Below are positions 1 through 7,197 of a stretch of 64,000 nucleotides of DNA, piece by piece. The translations under genes and the position numbers were made by a program. The notes below the pieces were generated by a model. The model made no database searches and was not told where the DNA came from. It saw only the letters and a program-made list of their open reading frames with translations. Location of the stretch: positions 111,915 to 175,914 of the forward strand of contig NZ_JOAG01000014.1 of NCBI RefSeq assembly GCF_000725485.1, read 5' to 3'. The stretch's first letter is position 1. Every line of letters begins with the position of its first letter. The stretch is from Nonomuraea candida (GTDB lineage: Bacteria > Actinomycetota > Actinomycetes > Streptosporangiales > Streptosporangiaceae).

Positions 1-104
1 AGGACGCGCAGTGGCTGGTCGTGGTCGAAGGGCTGGACGAAGGGGCGCTCGGCAGGGTGGACGAGCTGGCCGAGCGGTATGACGGGTGGCGGGAGACGGA
101 CTGA
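1..104 (+). CDS. C-terminal end of an unidentified protein (partial, 5' end outside window)
   Basis: An open frame runs from base 3 to a TGA at 102-104 and gives 33 residues ending in AERYDGWRETD. Codon third positions are almost all G or C, as in the real genes of this window, so it is most likely the tail of a gene that begins upstream. The fragment is acidic and probably helical. It carries no recognisable motif and the family cannot be named. A decayed insertion-sequence end begins within 40 bases of the stop codon. Confidence 0.55.
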   Translation, partial: DAQWLVVVEGLDEGALGRVDELAERYDGWRETD

Positions 105-140
105 GCGCCGCCCGCCCGACGGTGCGGTCAGGGCTCAGGG

Positions 141-175
141 CCTGTACGGACTTCGGATCTTCAGGCGGGCCGGAG
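141..175 (+). repeat. Left copy of a 35-bp inverted repeat (IS-end-like)
   Basis: The reverse complement of this segment matches 1906-1940 at 34 of 35 positions. It overlaps the stop codon and 3' flank of the transposase remnant at 161-361, so it probably includes an insertion-sequence terminus. The pair encloses about 1.8 kb. Confidence 0.75.
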
Positions 176-361
176 GCTCCGGATCCACAGAATGGCTCCA
201 CGGAGAAGGCCGGCCAGGTAGCCGCCTGGCGTCATGTCGAAGCGGAAGACCAGCCCGCGCCAGACTTTGATCCGGTTGACGCAACACTCCGCACCGATCG
301 GGGAGAACTTCTCGCGCAGCAGCGCCAGTACCGGATGCGCGCCGTCGTGGTCTTGACCGAC
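161..361 (-). pseudogene. IS5-like transposase C-terminal remnant
   Basis: The minus frame ending at TGA 163-161 reads HPVLALLREKFSPIG, then VNRIKVWRGLVFRFDMT and a final LLRGAILWIRSL. The first block resembles the region around the catalytic core of IS5-family DDE transposases (PVLALLRE.F). The second resembles the Lys/Arg-Trp-Arg-Gly-Leu, Arg-Phe-Asp and hydrophobic tail that close such proteins. The two blocks are joined with the intervening 40 or more residues missing, so the reading frame is an internally deleted relic. No start or DDE triad is present. It abuts a 35-bp inverted repeat, supporting IS origin. Identification is from motif memory and no database search was made. Confidence 0.6.
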
Positions 362-380
362 GCGGCGGTGGCCATCACCC

Positions 381-440
381 CGCCTCCAGCACCGCACGCC
401 CGCCTCCAGCACCGCACGCCCGCCTCCAGCACCGCACGCC
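381..440. repeat. Three perfect 20-bp tandem repeats
   Basis: The unit CGCCTCCAGCACCGCACGCC occurs three times back to back (381-400, 401-420, 421-440), and a degenerate fourth copy follows to about 460. It lies just upstream of the transposase relic, within the 105-564 gap that otherwise holds no intact gene. Confidence 0.9.
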
Positions 441-564
441 CTGCTCCGGCACCGGCGAAGGGCAGTCGGTCGGGGAGCGCGGCGGCCTGATCCTGACGGC
501 GTCGTCAGCCACGCTCGCCGATCAGGCCATGTCACGGCCGAGTGGGCCACATCGTCTGAAGAGT

Positions 565-1308
565 ATGACGAACTCGGAACAGACCTCGGTGCTGATCACC
601 GGAGGTAACAAGGGACTCGGCTTCGAAGCGGCTCGCCGCCTCGGGGAACAGGGTTGGACGATCTTCCTCGGCTCGCGTGACGAAGGCCGCGGACGGGCGG
701 CCGCGGACAAGCTGACCGCGGGCGGCGCGAACGTGGTCATGGTCCCGCTGGACGTGACCTCCGACGAGTCGGTGAGCGGCGCCGTGCGGCTCGTCCGGGA
801 GCACACCGACCGGCTGGACGTGCTGATCAACAACGCCGGCGTGCCGGGCAGGGGCATCGCACCGGCGGATGCGACAGCCGACGAGATCCATGCCGTCTAC
901 GACACCAACGTGTACGGGCCGATCAGGGTCACGCACGCGTTCCTGCCGCTGTTGCGGGCCGCCGACCATCCGCGGGTGGTGATGCTGTCCAGCGGCGTCG
1001 GCTCCTTCTCCGTGGTGACCGATCCGGAACAGCCCTCGTCGAAGTTCCACGAACTCGCCTACAGCTCCTCGAAGGCGGCCCTGAACATGATCACCGTCCG
1101 CTACGCCCAGGCGCTCCCGGACGTCAAGTTCAACATCGCCACGCCCGGCGAGGTGCGCAACCGCAAGTTCGCCGCCACCGACATGAACAACAACACCGGC
1201 GAGCTGACGGTCACCGAGGGCACCGACTCGATCCTGCGGCTCGCGATGCTCGACGCCGACGGGCCGACCGGGATCTTCGTCGACCGTCTCGGTCCCATTA
1301 CGTGGTGA
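565..1308 (+). CDS. Short-chain dehydrogenase/reductase (classical SDR)
   Basis: The product is an NAD(P)-dependent cytosolic oxidoreductase of 247 residues with unknown substrate. It shows the Rossmann glycine motif TGGNKGLG at residues 12-19, an NNAG motif near residue 90, and the active-site Ser and Tyr-x3-Lys (MLSSG, then YSSSK) near 145-165. The C-terminus (DGPTGIFVDRLGPITW) is typical of carbonyl-reductase-like SDRs. The stretch PGEVRNRKFAATDMNN has replaced the usual PG.V.TD segment and looks slightly longer than usual. ATG 565 is preferred over an ATG at 529 because homology begins at residue 8 of the shorter form. The gene lies alone between two inverted repeats, next to IS and P450 debris, so it may have arrived or been rearranged with them. 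Confidence 0.85.
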   Translation: MTNSEQTSVLITGGNKGLGFEAARRLGEQGWTIFLGSRDEGRGRAAADKLTAGGANVVMVPLDVTSDESVSGAVRLVREHTDRLDVLINNAGVPGRGIAPADATADEIHAVYDTNVYGPIRVTHAFLPLLRAADHPRVVMLSSGVGSFSVVTDPEQPSSKFHELAYSSSKAALNMITVRYAQALPDVKFNIATPGEVRNRKFAATDMNNNTGELTVTEGTDSILRLAMLDADGPTGIFVDRLGPITW

Positions 1309-1625
1309 CCACCGCCCGATCCGCCCGCAGCCTGCGCCGGAGGCCGGGCGAAGGCCCGAGGTCAGATCTCGTCCCCATGAAAGCGACGGCCCTGCGGTAG
1401 GGCATCGAACAGGGGAATCGGCACGTGGGCCAGGGCGGGAATGGCCCGCGTGCCGAACGAACCGTCGCTCGGTCCGTGCCGGGCGCTGACGGACACGGCA
1501 GGGGCCGTGACGAGCCGGCCGCAGTCTCGTGGCGACCTGGATCCAGACGGTGGTGCCGATCGCGCTCCAAAGAAGGGTGGGCAAGCAGAACGAGCTCAGC
1601 CAGATCCATTACCGGGAGGTCATTC

Positions 1626-1852
1626 ATGACGAGAAGCACCGCCGGGGGACTCGCCGCCCTGGAACTGCCGGTCGAGCGGGGCTGCCCGTTCGCCCCGCCC
1701 GCCGCGCCTACGAGCGGCTGCGCGAACGGGCGCCGAGCAACAGGATGCGCCTGGTAGGCGGTGCCGAGGCGTGGTGGGTGTCCGGGCACGAGGCAGGCCG
1801 TGCCATCCTCGCCGGAAGGCTGCCCGGCCTGGCCGCTCGCGGGGTGGGCTGA
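1626..1852 (+). pseudogene. Cytochrome P450 N-terminal remnant, frameshifted and truncated
   Basis: A good ribosome-binding site (GGGAGG near 1613) precedes ATG 1626. The reading starts as a P450 N-terminus (LELPVERGCPFAPPAA). Near base 1708 the homology moves to another frame (AYERLRERAP, then RLVGGAEAWWVSGHEAGRAIL), which corresponds to P450 residues about 25-65. It then stops at 1852. The oxygen-binding helix, ExxR and heme-Cys motifs of a roughly 400-residue P450 are all missing. The break lies about 55 bp before the right inverted repeat at 1906, so truncation by the mobile element is plausible. Confidence 0.65.
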
Positions 1853-1905
1853 CCAGCAAGGTGCACCCGTCCGCCGACCGGCGATGCCGTCCGCCGCCGT
1901 TCGTC

Positions 1906-1940
1906 CTCCGGCCCGCCTGAAGATCCGAAGTCCGTCCAGG
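1906..1940 (-). repeat. Right copy of the 35-bp inverted repeat
   Basis: This segment matches the reverse complement of 141-175 with a single mismatch. The sequence just inside it shows no transposase, unlike the left copy. It lies between the P450 remnant and the end of the epimerase-hydrolase gene. Confidence 0.75.
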
Positions 1941-1967
1941 CTCTAGCACGACCTGCCAGAGGTGGGG

Positions 1968-3826
1968 TCAGGGCCGGGCCGGCAGGCGTGCCCCGATGAT
2001 CGTGCGGGCGAGCTGCTCGGGGTGGGTGAGCTGCGGATAGTGGCCCGCCCCGTCGATGGTGGTCACGGGCCTGTCCACCGGTACGGTCAGCGGGTCGGCG
2101 GAGCCGGTCACGATCTCCACGGGGACCTGGAGCCGGCCGAGGGCTTCGCGCAGCTCGCGCCGCCCGGTGGCGACCGCCCGCAGGGCCGCGACGACGCGGG
2201 AGGCGGCGCCGGGGCGGCTCAGGTCGGTGGCGGCGCCGGCGATCGCGGGGCCCTCCGGGACGGCGAGCGCGCGGGCCAGGCGGGACGCGGGCAGCCGGCG
2301 CAGCAGGAGCGCGGCCGGGCGCGAACGCAGGAATCGCGGGGACGGGGCCTGGAGGAAGGCCGGCGCGACCAGCACCAGCCGTGACACGCGCGCCGGATGG
2401 GCGGCCGCGTAACGGACGGCCGGGCCACAGGCCAGCGAGTGCGCGACCAGCGTCAGCGGTGGGGCGAGCCGCGCGGCGGCCGGGGCCGGACCGGCTCCGG
2501 CGGTTCCGGCGGCGGGCCAGGAACCTGTGGGGCCGGCTTGCGCGGTGGGCCAGGTATCTGTGGGGTCGGTGGTTGCGGCGGGGTGAGGAGTTCGGCGAGC
2601 CAGGCGTCGATCGGTGCGCCGGCCGGGCCCGAGCGGCCGAGGCCGGGCAGGTCGGGGGCGAGAACGGAGGCGTCGAGGCGCGGGATGACGTCCGCCCAGG
2701 ACTCGGAGTTCAGCGGCAGGCCGTGGAGCAGGACGTACCCGGGCCGGTCGTGGCGCCCCTCGATCCAGGTCCGGGTGCCGGCCACCCGCTGGTAGCCGTA
2801 CGGGCCCCTCGGGGTCGGGGCCGAGCCGAAGCGGGCCGCCACCAGGTCGTCGGCCCAGGTCTTCAGCGCGCTGTCGACCGGCGGCACGCGCAGGCCGGAC
2901 CGCTCGGCCAGTGCCCGGGCGGAGGCGGTGTCGTACCGGTCGGAGGACAGGAACGACAGCGTCTCCGGGTCGGCCCCGGTCAGAGCGCGGGGAAGGCGGC
3001 GCAACAGCCCGGCCGGGATCGTCCGCCGCGGCGCCCGCACCCCCATGTGCCCCGCGAGCAGCCCGATCAGCTCGGGCAGGAGCGGGGTGCGGTCGTCGAG
3101 GACCCAGTACGACTCGTCCCGGCCGTGCGCCGCCAGCTCCGCGAGGAAGGCCGCCAGGTAGCCGGCCTCGACCACGGGGACGAACACCGCACGCCCGCCG
3201 GGCACGGCGGGCAGGCGGCCGCGCCACAGGTCGGCCACCACGGACGCCAGCCCGACGAACTGGCCGGGGCCGATCACCGTGGACGGGTTGGCGATGCTCA
3301 GCGGCAGGCCGCGCTCGCGGGCGCGCGCCCGCACCGCCGCGTCCCCCTCCCGCTTGGACGCCTCGTACGCGCCCAGCCTCCGGTAGCCGGGCGGGCCGTC
3401 CTGCGCGGCGGGCCCGGCTTGCGGCCGGTTCGCCGCGTGGGGTGCGCCGCCCACCCGGTATCCGCTGATGTGCACGATGCGCCGCAGGCTCGTCCGGGTG
3501 GCGGCCCAGTCGAGGACGTTGAGCGCGCCGGTCACGTTCGCCGCCCGGGCCTCCTCGACGCTCAGGCCGAACGCGTAGCGGCCCGCGCAGTTGTAGACGT
3601 CCCGTACGGCGGGCAGGGCGTCCGGCGGCAGGCCGAGGCCGGGGACGGTGATGTCGGCCCTGACGACGGTCAGCCCGTCCAGGGGCACGTCCCGATCGGC
3701 GAGCCATGACCTCAGCCCGTCACCCCGGGCCGCGGCGGCGACCGCGTGACCGCGGCGCAGCAGCTCGGCGACCAGGAACCGGCCGATGAAGCCGCCGGCG
3801 CCGAAAACGATCGAGTCGGATGGCAT
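1968..3826 (-). pseudogene. Epimerase/alpha-beta-hydrolase fusion gene with a frameshift in its linker
   Basis: ATG 3826 has a good site (AGGAG) upstream. The first frame (3826 to 2453) encodes an extended SDR/NAD-dependent epimerase: GAGGFIG at residues 9-15, Tyr-x3-Lys as YEASK near 173, and an epimerase-type C-terminal region to about 330. It then enters an alpha/beta hydrolase (YVLLHGLPLNSESW, APDLPGLGRSG). The nucleophile elbow (LVAHSLACG) and catalytic His region (DGAGHYPQLTHPEQL) are read only in another frame, which ends at 1968. The total span is not a multiple of three. The break falls in a Pro-rich linker made of two 33-bp repeats. Either this is a real frameshift mutation or a sequencing error, or two products are made. 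It lies directly downstream of a TetR gene and shares an operator-like motif with it. Substrate unknown. Confidence 0.7.
2504..2569. repeat. Two imperfect 33-bp tandem repeats in the fusion linker
   Basis: Units 2504-2536 and 2537-2569 share most positions, including GGGCCAGG and CTGTGGGG. On the minus strand they encode Pro/Gly-rich linker (PQIPGPP, PQVPGPP) between the hydrolase DLPGLGRSG motif and the nucleophile elbow, and the reading frame is lost in or next to them. Confidence 0.75.
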
Positions 3827-3838
3827 GGATGCTCCTAA

Positions 3839-3861
3839 TAGATCGATCTACATATTTTCGC
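3839..3861. promoter_or_regulatory. Putative LmrA/YxaF-type TetR operator, upstream copy for the fusion gene
   Basis: It contains the perfect palindrome TAGATCGATCTA (3839-3850) followed by CATATTTTCGC. Twenty of 23 positions match 4488-4510 upstream of the TetR gene. It ends 13 bases before the start codon at 3826, where a repressor could block transcription. Confidence 0.65.
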
Positions 3862-3908
3862 GAGCTGAGGAAGCCCGCCGCTCCCTGGCTCCGGTGCGGC
3901 GGTGGGGG

Positions 3909-4475
3909 TCAGGTGCGGAGCAGGGTGGCGACGGTGCGGGCGGCGCGGTCGAGGGGCTCCCGGCTCCGGTGTGCCCTGGCCAGCAGCAGGGCCCCCTCGA
4001 CCAGGGCGAGCACGGCCGTGGCGACGTCATCGGCGTCGGGGCGCCCCTCGGCGGCCAGCCGGTCGCGCAGGGGGGCCTCCCACGAGGCGTACACCTCCGC
4101 GCAGACCTGCTGGAGCGTGTCGTTGGCCGCCGCCATCTCCAGCGCGACCGTGGCCACCGGGCATCCCTTGCGCCAGCCGGAGGCTTCGAGGCGGTCGGCG
4201 AGCAGGCCGATCACCCCGTTGACCAGGGCGACCGTGTCCGGAGCCCGCTCGGCCAGCTCCTGCACCGCCAGGCCGATCTCCCGGCCGCCGCGGCGCAGCG
4301 CCTCGGCGACCATCTGGTCCTTGCCGCCGGGGAAATGGAAGTAGAGCGAGCCTCTGGGCATGCCGCTGGCCGCGGTCACCTGGTTGAGCCCGGCGCCGAA
4401 ATAGCCGCCGGTCTCGATGAGGTCCTGGGTGGCGTCGAGCAGCCGCCCGCGCGTTTCCTCGCCTTTCCGTCCCAT
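3909..4475 (-). CDS. TetR-family repressor, LmrA/YxaF-like
   Basis: The protein has 188 residues, the usual TetR length. The N-terminal helix-turn-helix reads TRGRLLDATQDLIETGGYFGAG, with recognition helix MPRGSLYFHFPGGKDQM, which is the pattern of the LmrA/YxaF subgroup. The C-terminal ligand domain includes a conserved-looking GCPVATVALEMA segment. ATG 4475 is chosen because MGRKGEETR is the natural family start; an in-frame ATG at 4502 would overlap the operator. The gene is followed 82 bases later by the epimerase-hydrolase gene on the same strand. Both have the same 23-base motif upstream, so autoregulation plus repression of that neighbour is likely. The ligand is unknown. Confidence 0.85.
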   Translation of the reverse strand: MGRKGEETRGRLLDATQDLIETGGYFGAGLNQVTAASGMPRGSLYFHFPGGKDQMVAEALRRGGREIGLAVQELAERAPDTVALVNGVIGLLADRLEASGWRKGCPVATVALEMAAANDTLQQVCAEVYASWEAPLRDRLAAEGRPDADDVATAVLALVEGALLLARAHRSREPLDRAARTVATLLRT

Positions 4476-4487
4476 GGATCGACAAAG

Positions 4488-4510
4488 TAGACCGATCTGC
4501 ATATTTCCGC
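4488..4510. promoter_or_regulatory. Putative TetR operator, copy upstream of the tetR gene
   Basis: TAGACCGATCTGCATATTT plus CCGC lies 13 bases upstream of ATG 4475, the same distance as the other copy has from its gene. It resembles, from memory, the Bacillus LmrA/YxaF box (TAGACC followed by a TC and an A/T-rich half). Confidence 0.65.
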
Positions 4511-4546
4511 AACCGGCCCTGACCCGCCGCCGCGCCGGGGCTCAGG

Positions 4547-5875
4547 TCAGGCGACCGGCTCGGTCGGGGCCGCGGCGGCCTCCCTGCGGGCCTTCTCCCG
4601 CAGGGCGTTCTCGTCCGTTCTGGCGTCGTAGCGGCGGAACCCCGGCAGGGTGGCGGCCAGGGCGAGGACGGCGGCCACGCAGAGCACGCCCCCCGACCCG
4701 AGCGAGAAGGGCACACCGCCGAAGCCCGCCATCAGGCCCGCCCGGGCGTTGCCCAGCATCGGGCCGCTGGCGTAGGAGAGGAGCTCGATGCCGGCCAGGC
4801 GGCCGCGGTACTCCGACGGGATCGTCTGGTTCCACATCGTGATGCGGAAGATGCCGCTGATCATGTCGGCGGCACCCGCCAGCGCGATGCAGACGAAGAC
4901 CAGCCAGAAGTTCGGGGCCAGCGCGGTCAGCGCCACCGCCACGCCCCAGAGCGTGGCCGCGACGATCACGCCCAGGCCGTGGCGGTGCACGCGCGCCGTC
5001 CAGCGGCCGGTGACCGAGGCGATCAGGGCGCCGATCGCGGAGGCGGAGTAGAGCAGGCCCAGGGCCTGCGGCGTCCGCAGCTCCTCGGCCAGGAACGGGA
5101 ACAACGCCGTGGCCATGGCGAACACCATCGCCGCCATGTCCACCAGATAGGTGCCCGTGAGGTCGCGGCGGCTGACCGCGTACCGTACGCCGTCGACCAG
5201 CGACCGCAGCGAGGCGGGCGCGGCGTCCTCGGCGGCGGGGAGCGACCTGACGCGCCAGAGCAGGAACATCGACACGACGAACGTCAGCGTGTCGATCGCG
5301 TACGCGGCCCCCGTGCTCCACGTCACCAGCAGGCCGCCCAGCGCCGGGGCGACGATGGCGCCGAAGTTCCAGCGCAGGCTGGACAGGACCGCGGCGGCGC
5401 TCTGCTGCTCGTGCTTGACGACCTGCTGGATCACCGCCTCCAGGCTCGGCCGCTGGAGCGAGGCGATGCCGGTGGAGACGGCGCCCATCACGTACAGGAC
5501 CCAGACCTGGGGGTCGGGCAGCAGCGCGTTGACCATGAGGGCCGCGGAGGTCACCAGCAGGCCCAGCTCGCTCAGTACGATGATCTTGCGGCGGTCCAGC
5601 GCGTCGGCGATCGCCCCGCCCCACAGGCCGCACACCACCATCGGCACGAACTCCGCCAGGCTCACCAGCCCGACCGCCAGATAGGAGTCCGTCAGCTCCT
5701 TCATCTGGTACGGCACCGCGACCATCGAGATCATCGTGCCGAACATCGTGATGACGCCGGAGGCGAAGAGCAGCCGGTAGTCGCGGGAGTCGCGCAACGG
5801 GCTCAGGTCCAGCGTGAGGTGACGGAAAAGGCGTTTTGCTGCAGAAGGCACGAAGTGAGATTGTCCGACAGGCAT
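4547..5875 (-). CDS. MFS transporter, enterobactin-exporter (EntS)-like
   Basis: The product is an integral membrane secondary transporter of 442 residues with about 12 hydrophobic segments. It is probably a proton-driven exporter of a small molecule. The N-terminal half contains the MFS signature between TM2 and TM3 (LWGGAIADALDRRKIIVLSEL). The centre has a charged cytoplasmic loop, and the second half carries SASAIGALIASVTGRW and YRGRLAGIELLSYASGPMLGNARAG, typical of the DHA3/EntS-type group. ATG 5875 is taken as start although its upstream site is weak; a GTG nine codons downstream (MPVGQSHFV) is an alternative. It lies 71 bases upstream of the tetR start on the same strand, so the repressor might also respond to its substrate, but no operator copy is seen before it. 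Confidence 0.85.
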   Translation of the reverse strand: MPVGQSHFVPSAAKRLFRHLTLDLSPLRDSRDYRLLFASGVITMFGTMISMVAVPYQMKELTDSYLAVGLVSLAEFVPMVVCGLWGGAIADALDRRKIIVLSELGLLVTSAALMVNALLPDPQVWVLYVMGAVSTGIASLQRPSLEAVIQQVVKHEQQSAAAVLSSLRWNFGAIVAPALGGLLVTWSTGAAYAIDTLTFVVSMFLLWRVRSLPAAEDAAPASLRSLVDGVRYAVSRRDLTGTYLVDMAAMVFAMATALFPFLAEELRTPQALGLLYSASAIGALIASVTGRWTARVHRHGLGVIVAATLWGVAVALTALAPNFWLVFVCIALAGAADMISGIFRITMWNQTIPSEYRGRLAGIELLSYASGPMLGNARAGLMAGFGGVPFSLGSGGVLCVAAVLALAATLPGFRRYDARTDENALREKARREAAAAPTEPVA

Positions 5876-5964
5876 CGTGGCCGGGGCAAACCAATATTCG
5901 GGCAGGGAAGCGCCTTCCGCGCCTCCCGCACTCTGTGGACCTGGGCTCCGCGACGCGCACGCAA

Positions 5965-5992
5965 GCGGCCCCGCGGATTTCCGCGGGGCCGC
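5965..5992. terminator. Perfect 12-bp hairpin
   Basis: GCGGCCCCGCGG and its exact complement surround a four-base ATTT loop. It lies 39 bases beyond the stop of the SnoaL-like gene and before the MFS start, so it probably ends the 6823-6031 transcript. No U-run follows. Confidence 0.8.
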
Positions 5993-6030
5993 CGGGGGCG
6001 CTCTGCCGTCAGGCCGGCAGAGTTCTGCCG

Positions 6031-6381
6031 TCAGGAGGGGACCTTGTCGAGGAAGCCGAGCACCTTGCTGATCCGGCCGTCCTCGGCCAGCTCGACCACG
6101 TCGAACCCGACCGCGACCGGCTCCCCGCCCTCGGGGCCGAGGTGCCAGGTGAAGCGGGCGGTGTGGTGGTGGGCTTCGTACAGGTCGCCGGGGGTGAAGA
6201 CCAGGCCGGGGAACATGCCCTGCGCACCCTCGATCACGGCGGCGATCCCGGCGTGGCCGGAGACGTCCGCGAGGGGGTCGGTGTAGGTGGCGTTCTCGGT
6301 CCACACCTCGGCGACGGCCTTGGCGCGGGCCTCGGGGTCGGTCTCGTTCCAGCAGGCGAGGTAGCGGTCGACGAGGGTCAT
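6031..6381 (-). CDS. SnoaL-like / NTF2-fold protein
   Basis: The protein has 116 residues with the pattern of small SnoaL-like, NTF2-fold proteins: an N-terminal helix (VDRYLACWNETDPEARAKAV), then WTENATYTDPLADVSGHAGI and a beta-rich second half ending in a conserved-looking KVLGFLDKVP. Such proteins are cytosolic and are often isomerases, hydrolases or dehydratases on small polyketide-like compounds. No catalytic residue can be assigned here. A good AAGGAG precedes ATG 6381. The gene follows the small membrane protein gene after 34 bases and is probably co-transcribed with it. A strong hairpin follows. Confidence 0.8.
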   Translation of the reverse strand: MTLVDRYLACWNETDPEARAKAVAEVWTENATYTDPLADVSGHAGIAAVIEGAQGMFPGLVFTPGDLYEAHHHTARFTWHLGPEGGEPVAVGFDVVELAEDGRISKVLGFLDKVPS

Positions 6382-6415
6382 GGTGGCTCCTTGAGGTGAA
6401 GAGGGGGTGGCGGGG

Positions 6416-6823
6416 TCAGTTGGCGCGGCTCTTGCGCAGGCCCATGATCTGCAGCTCGGCGAAGCCGGCGACGACCAGGGCCTGGGCGATGGCCCAGATG
6501 GCGCCCATCGTGCTGAAGCCGATCGCGCCGGTGACGACGGCCGCGATGCTGGCCAGGGTCCAGACGATGTTCACGGCGATCACGGCCTTGGTGGCGGCGG
6601 GGCTGATGTCGCGGCGGGCGGCCAGCAGGCCGACGGCGGCGCCGTACGCGAGGAGGAACACCCCGATCCCGCGCAGCAGGCCGGCGTCGGGGCCGAGCAG
6701 GTCGCCGACCGGGCCGGCGAAGGCGAGGTAGACCAGGCCGTTGCCGCCGGTGACGACGGCGTCGGCGGCCAGCGCCAGGCGCAGGAACTTCATCCGGTCG
6801 GTGGTGATGGTTACGGCGGTCAT
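6416..6823 (-). CDS. Small four-TM membrane protein, function unknown
   Basis: The 135 residues contain four hydrophobic segments: roughly 12-35, 48-67, 78-100 and 104-126. Short charged loops separate them (AARRDISPAATK between TM2 and TM3). AGAAGGAG stands seven bases before ATG 6823, so the start is secure. Proteins of this size and pattern are common next to small enzyme genes in actinomycetes and remain uncharacterised. With the downstream SnoaL-like gene it forms a two-gene unit that ends at the hairpin 5965-5992. Confidence 0.8.
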   Translation of the reverse strand: MTAVTITTDRMKFLRLALAADAVVTGGNGLVYLAFAGPVGDLLGPDAGLLRGIGVFLLAYGAAVGLLAARRDISPAATKAVIAVNIVWTLASIAAVVTGAIGFSTMGAIWAIAQALVVAGFAELQIMGLRKSRAN

Positions 6824-7197
6824 GTCGGGCTCCTTCTATGGCCTCGGTTCGGACAACTGAAAGATGTCAGGCCGGGGGTAGGGGCCGCGATTACGCGCCA
6901 GGTAAAGGGGAGCGGTCATCCCTGCTCAGAGGGGTGCTGTGAGGCCGGTCACATGCGGCGGGCGGGCCTGTCGCGAGAGGTGACGACCTGGTCGCCCCGG
7001 CCGGGGAAGGCCATGACGAGCCGCCAGAGAGTTGATCAGGAGGTGATCGGGTAGGCCGCTTCCCGCCCGCCCGGAGCGGCCCGCGCCGGTTGCAGAGGGG
7101 GGTGGGCGCGGGCCGCCGGGGGTTCGGGAGGGCGGGGTTTCGGGAGGGCGGGGTCAGGGGTCGGAGGGTCAGGGGTCGGAGGGTCAGGAGGCGGAGG
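6824..7197. other. 374-bp gap with G-rich direct repeats
   Basis: No gene is supported. Bases 7123-7196 consist of short G-rich direct repeats: TTCGGGAGGGCGGGG occurs twice, and GGTCAGGGGTCGGAGGGTCAG-like units follow up to the end of the acyl-CoA synthetase gene. The left part should hold the promoter of the 6823-6031 unit, but no clear -35/-10 pair is visible. Confidence 0.6.

Noticed and set aside
381..440. CRISPR array
   Set aside because: The repeats are contiguous with no unique spacers. No other regularly spaced repeats occur in the window.
1309..1625. Further gene between the SDR and the P450 remnant
   Set aside because: Short frames exist on both strands, but none has family motifs or a good start, and they overlap each other.
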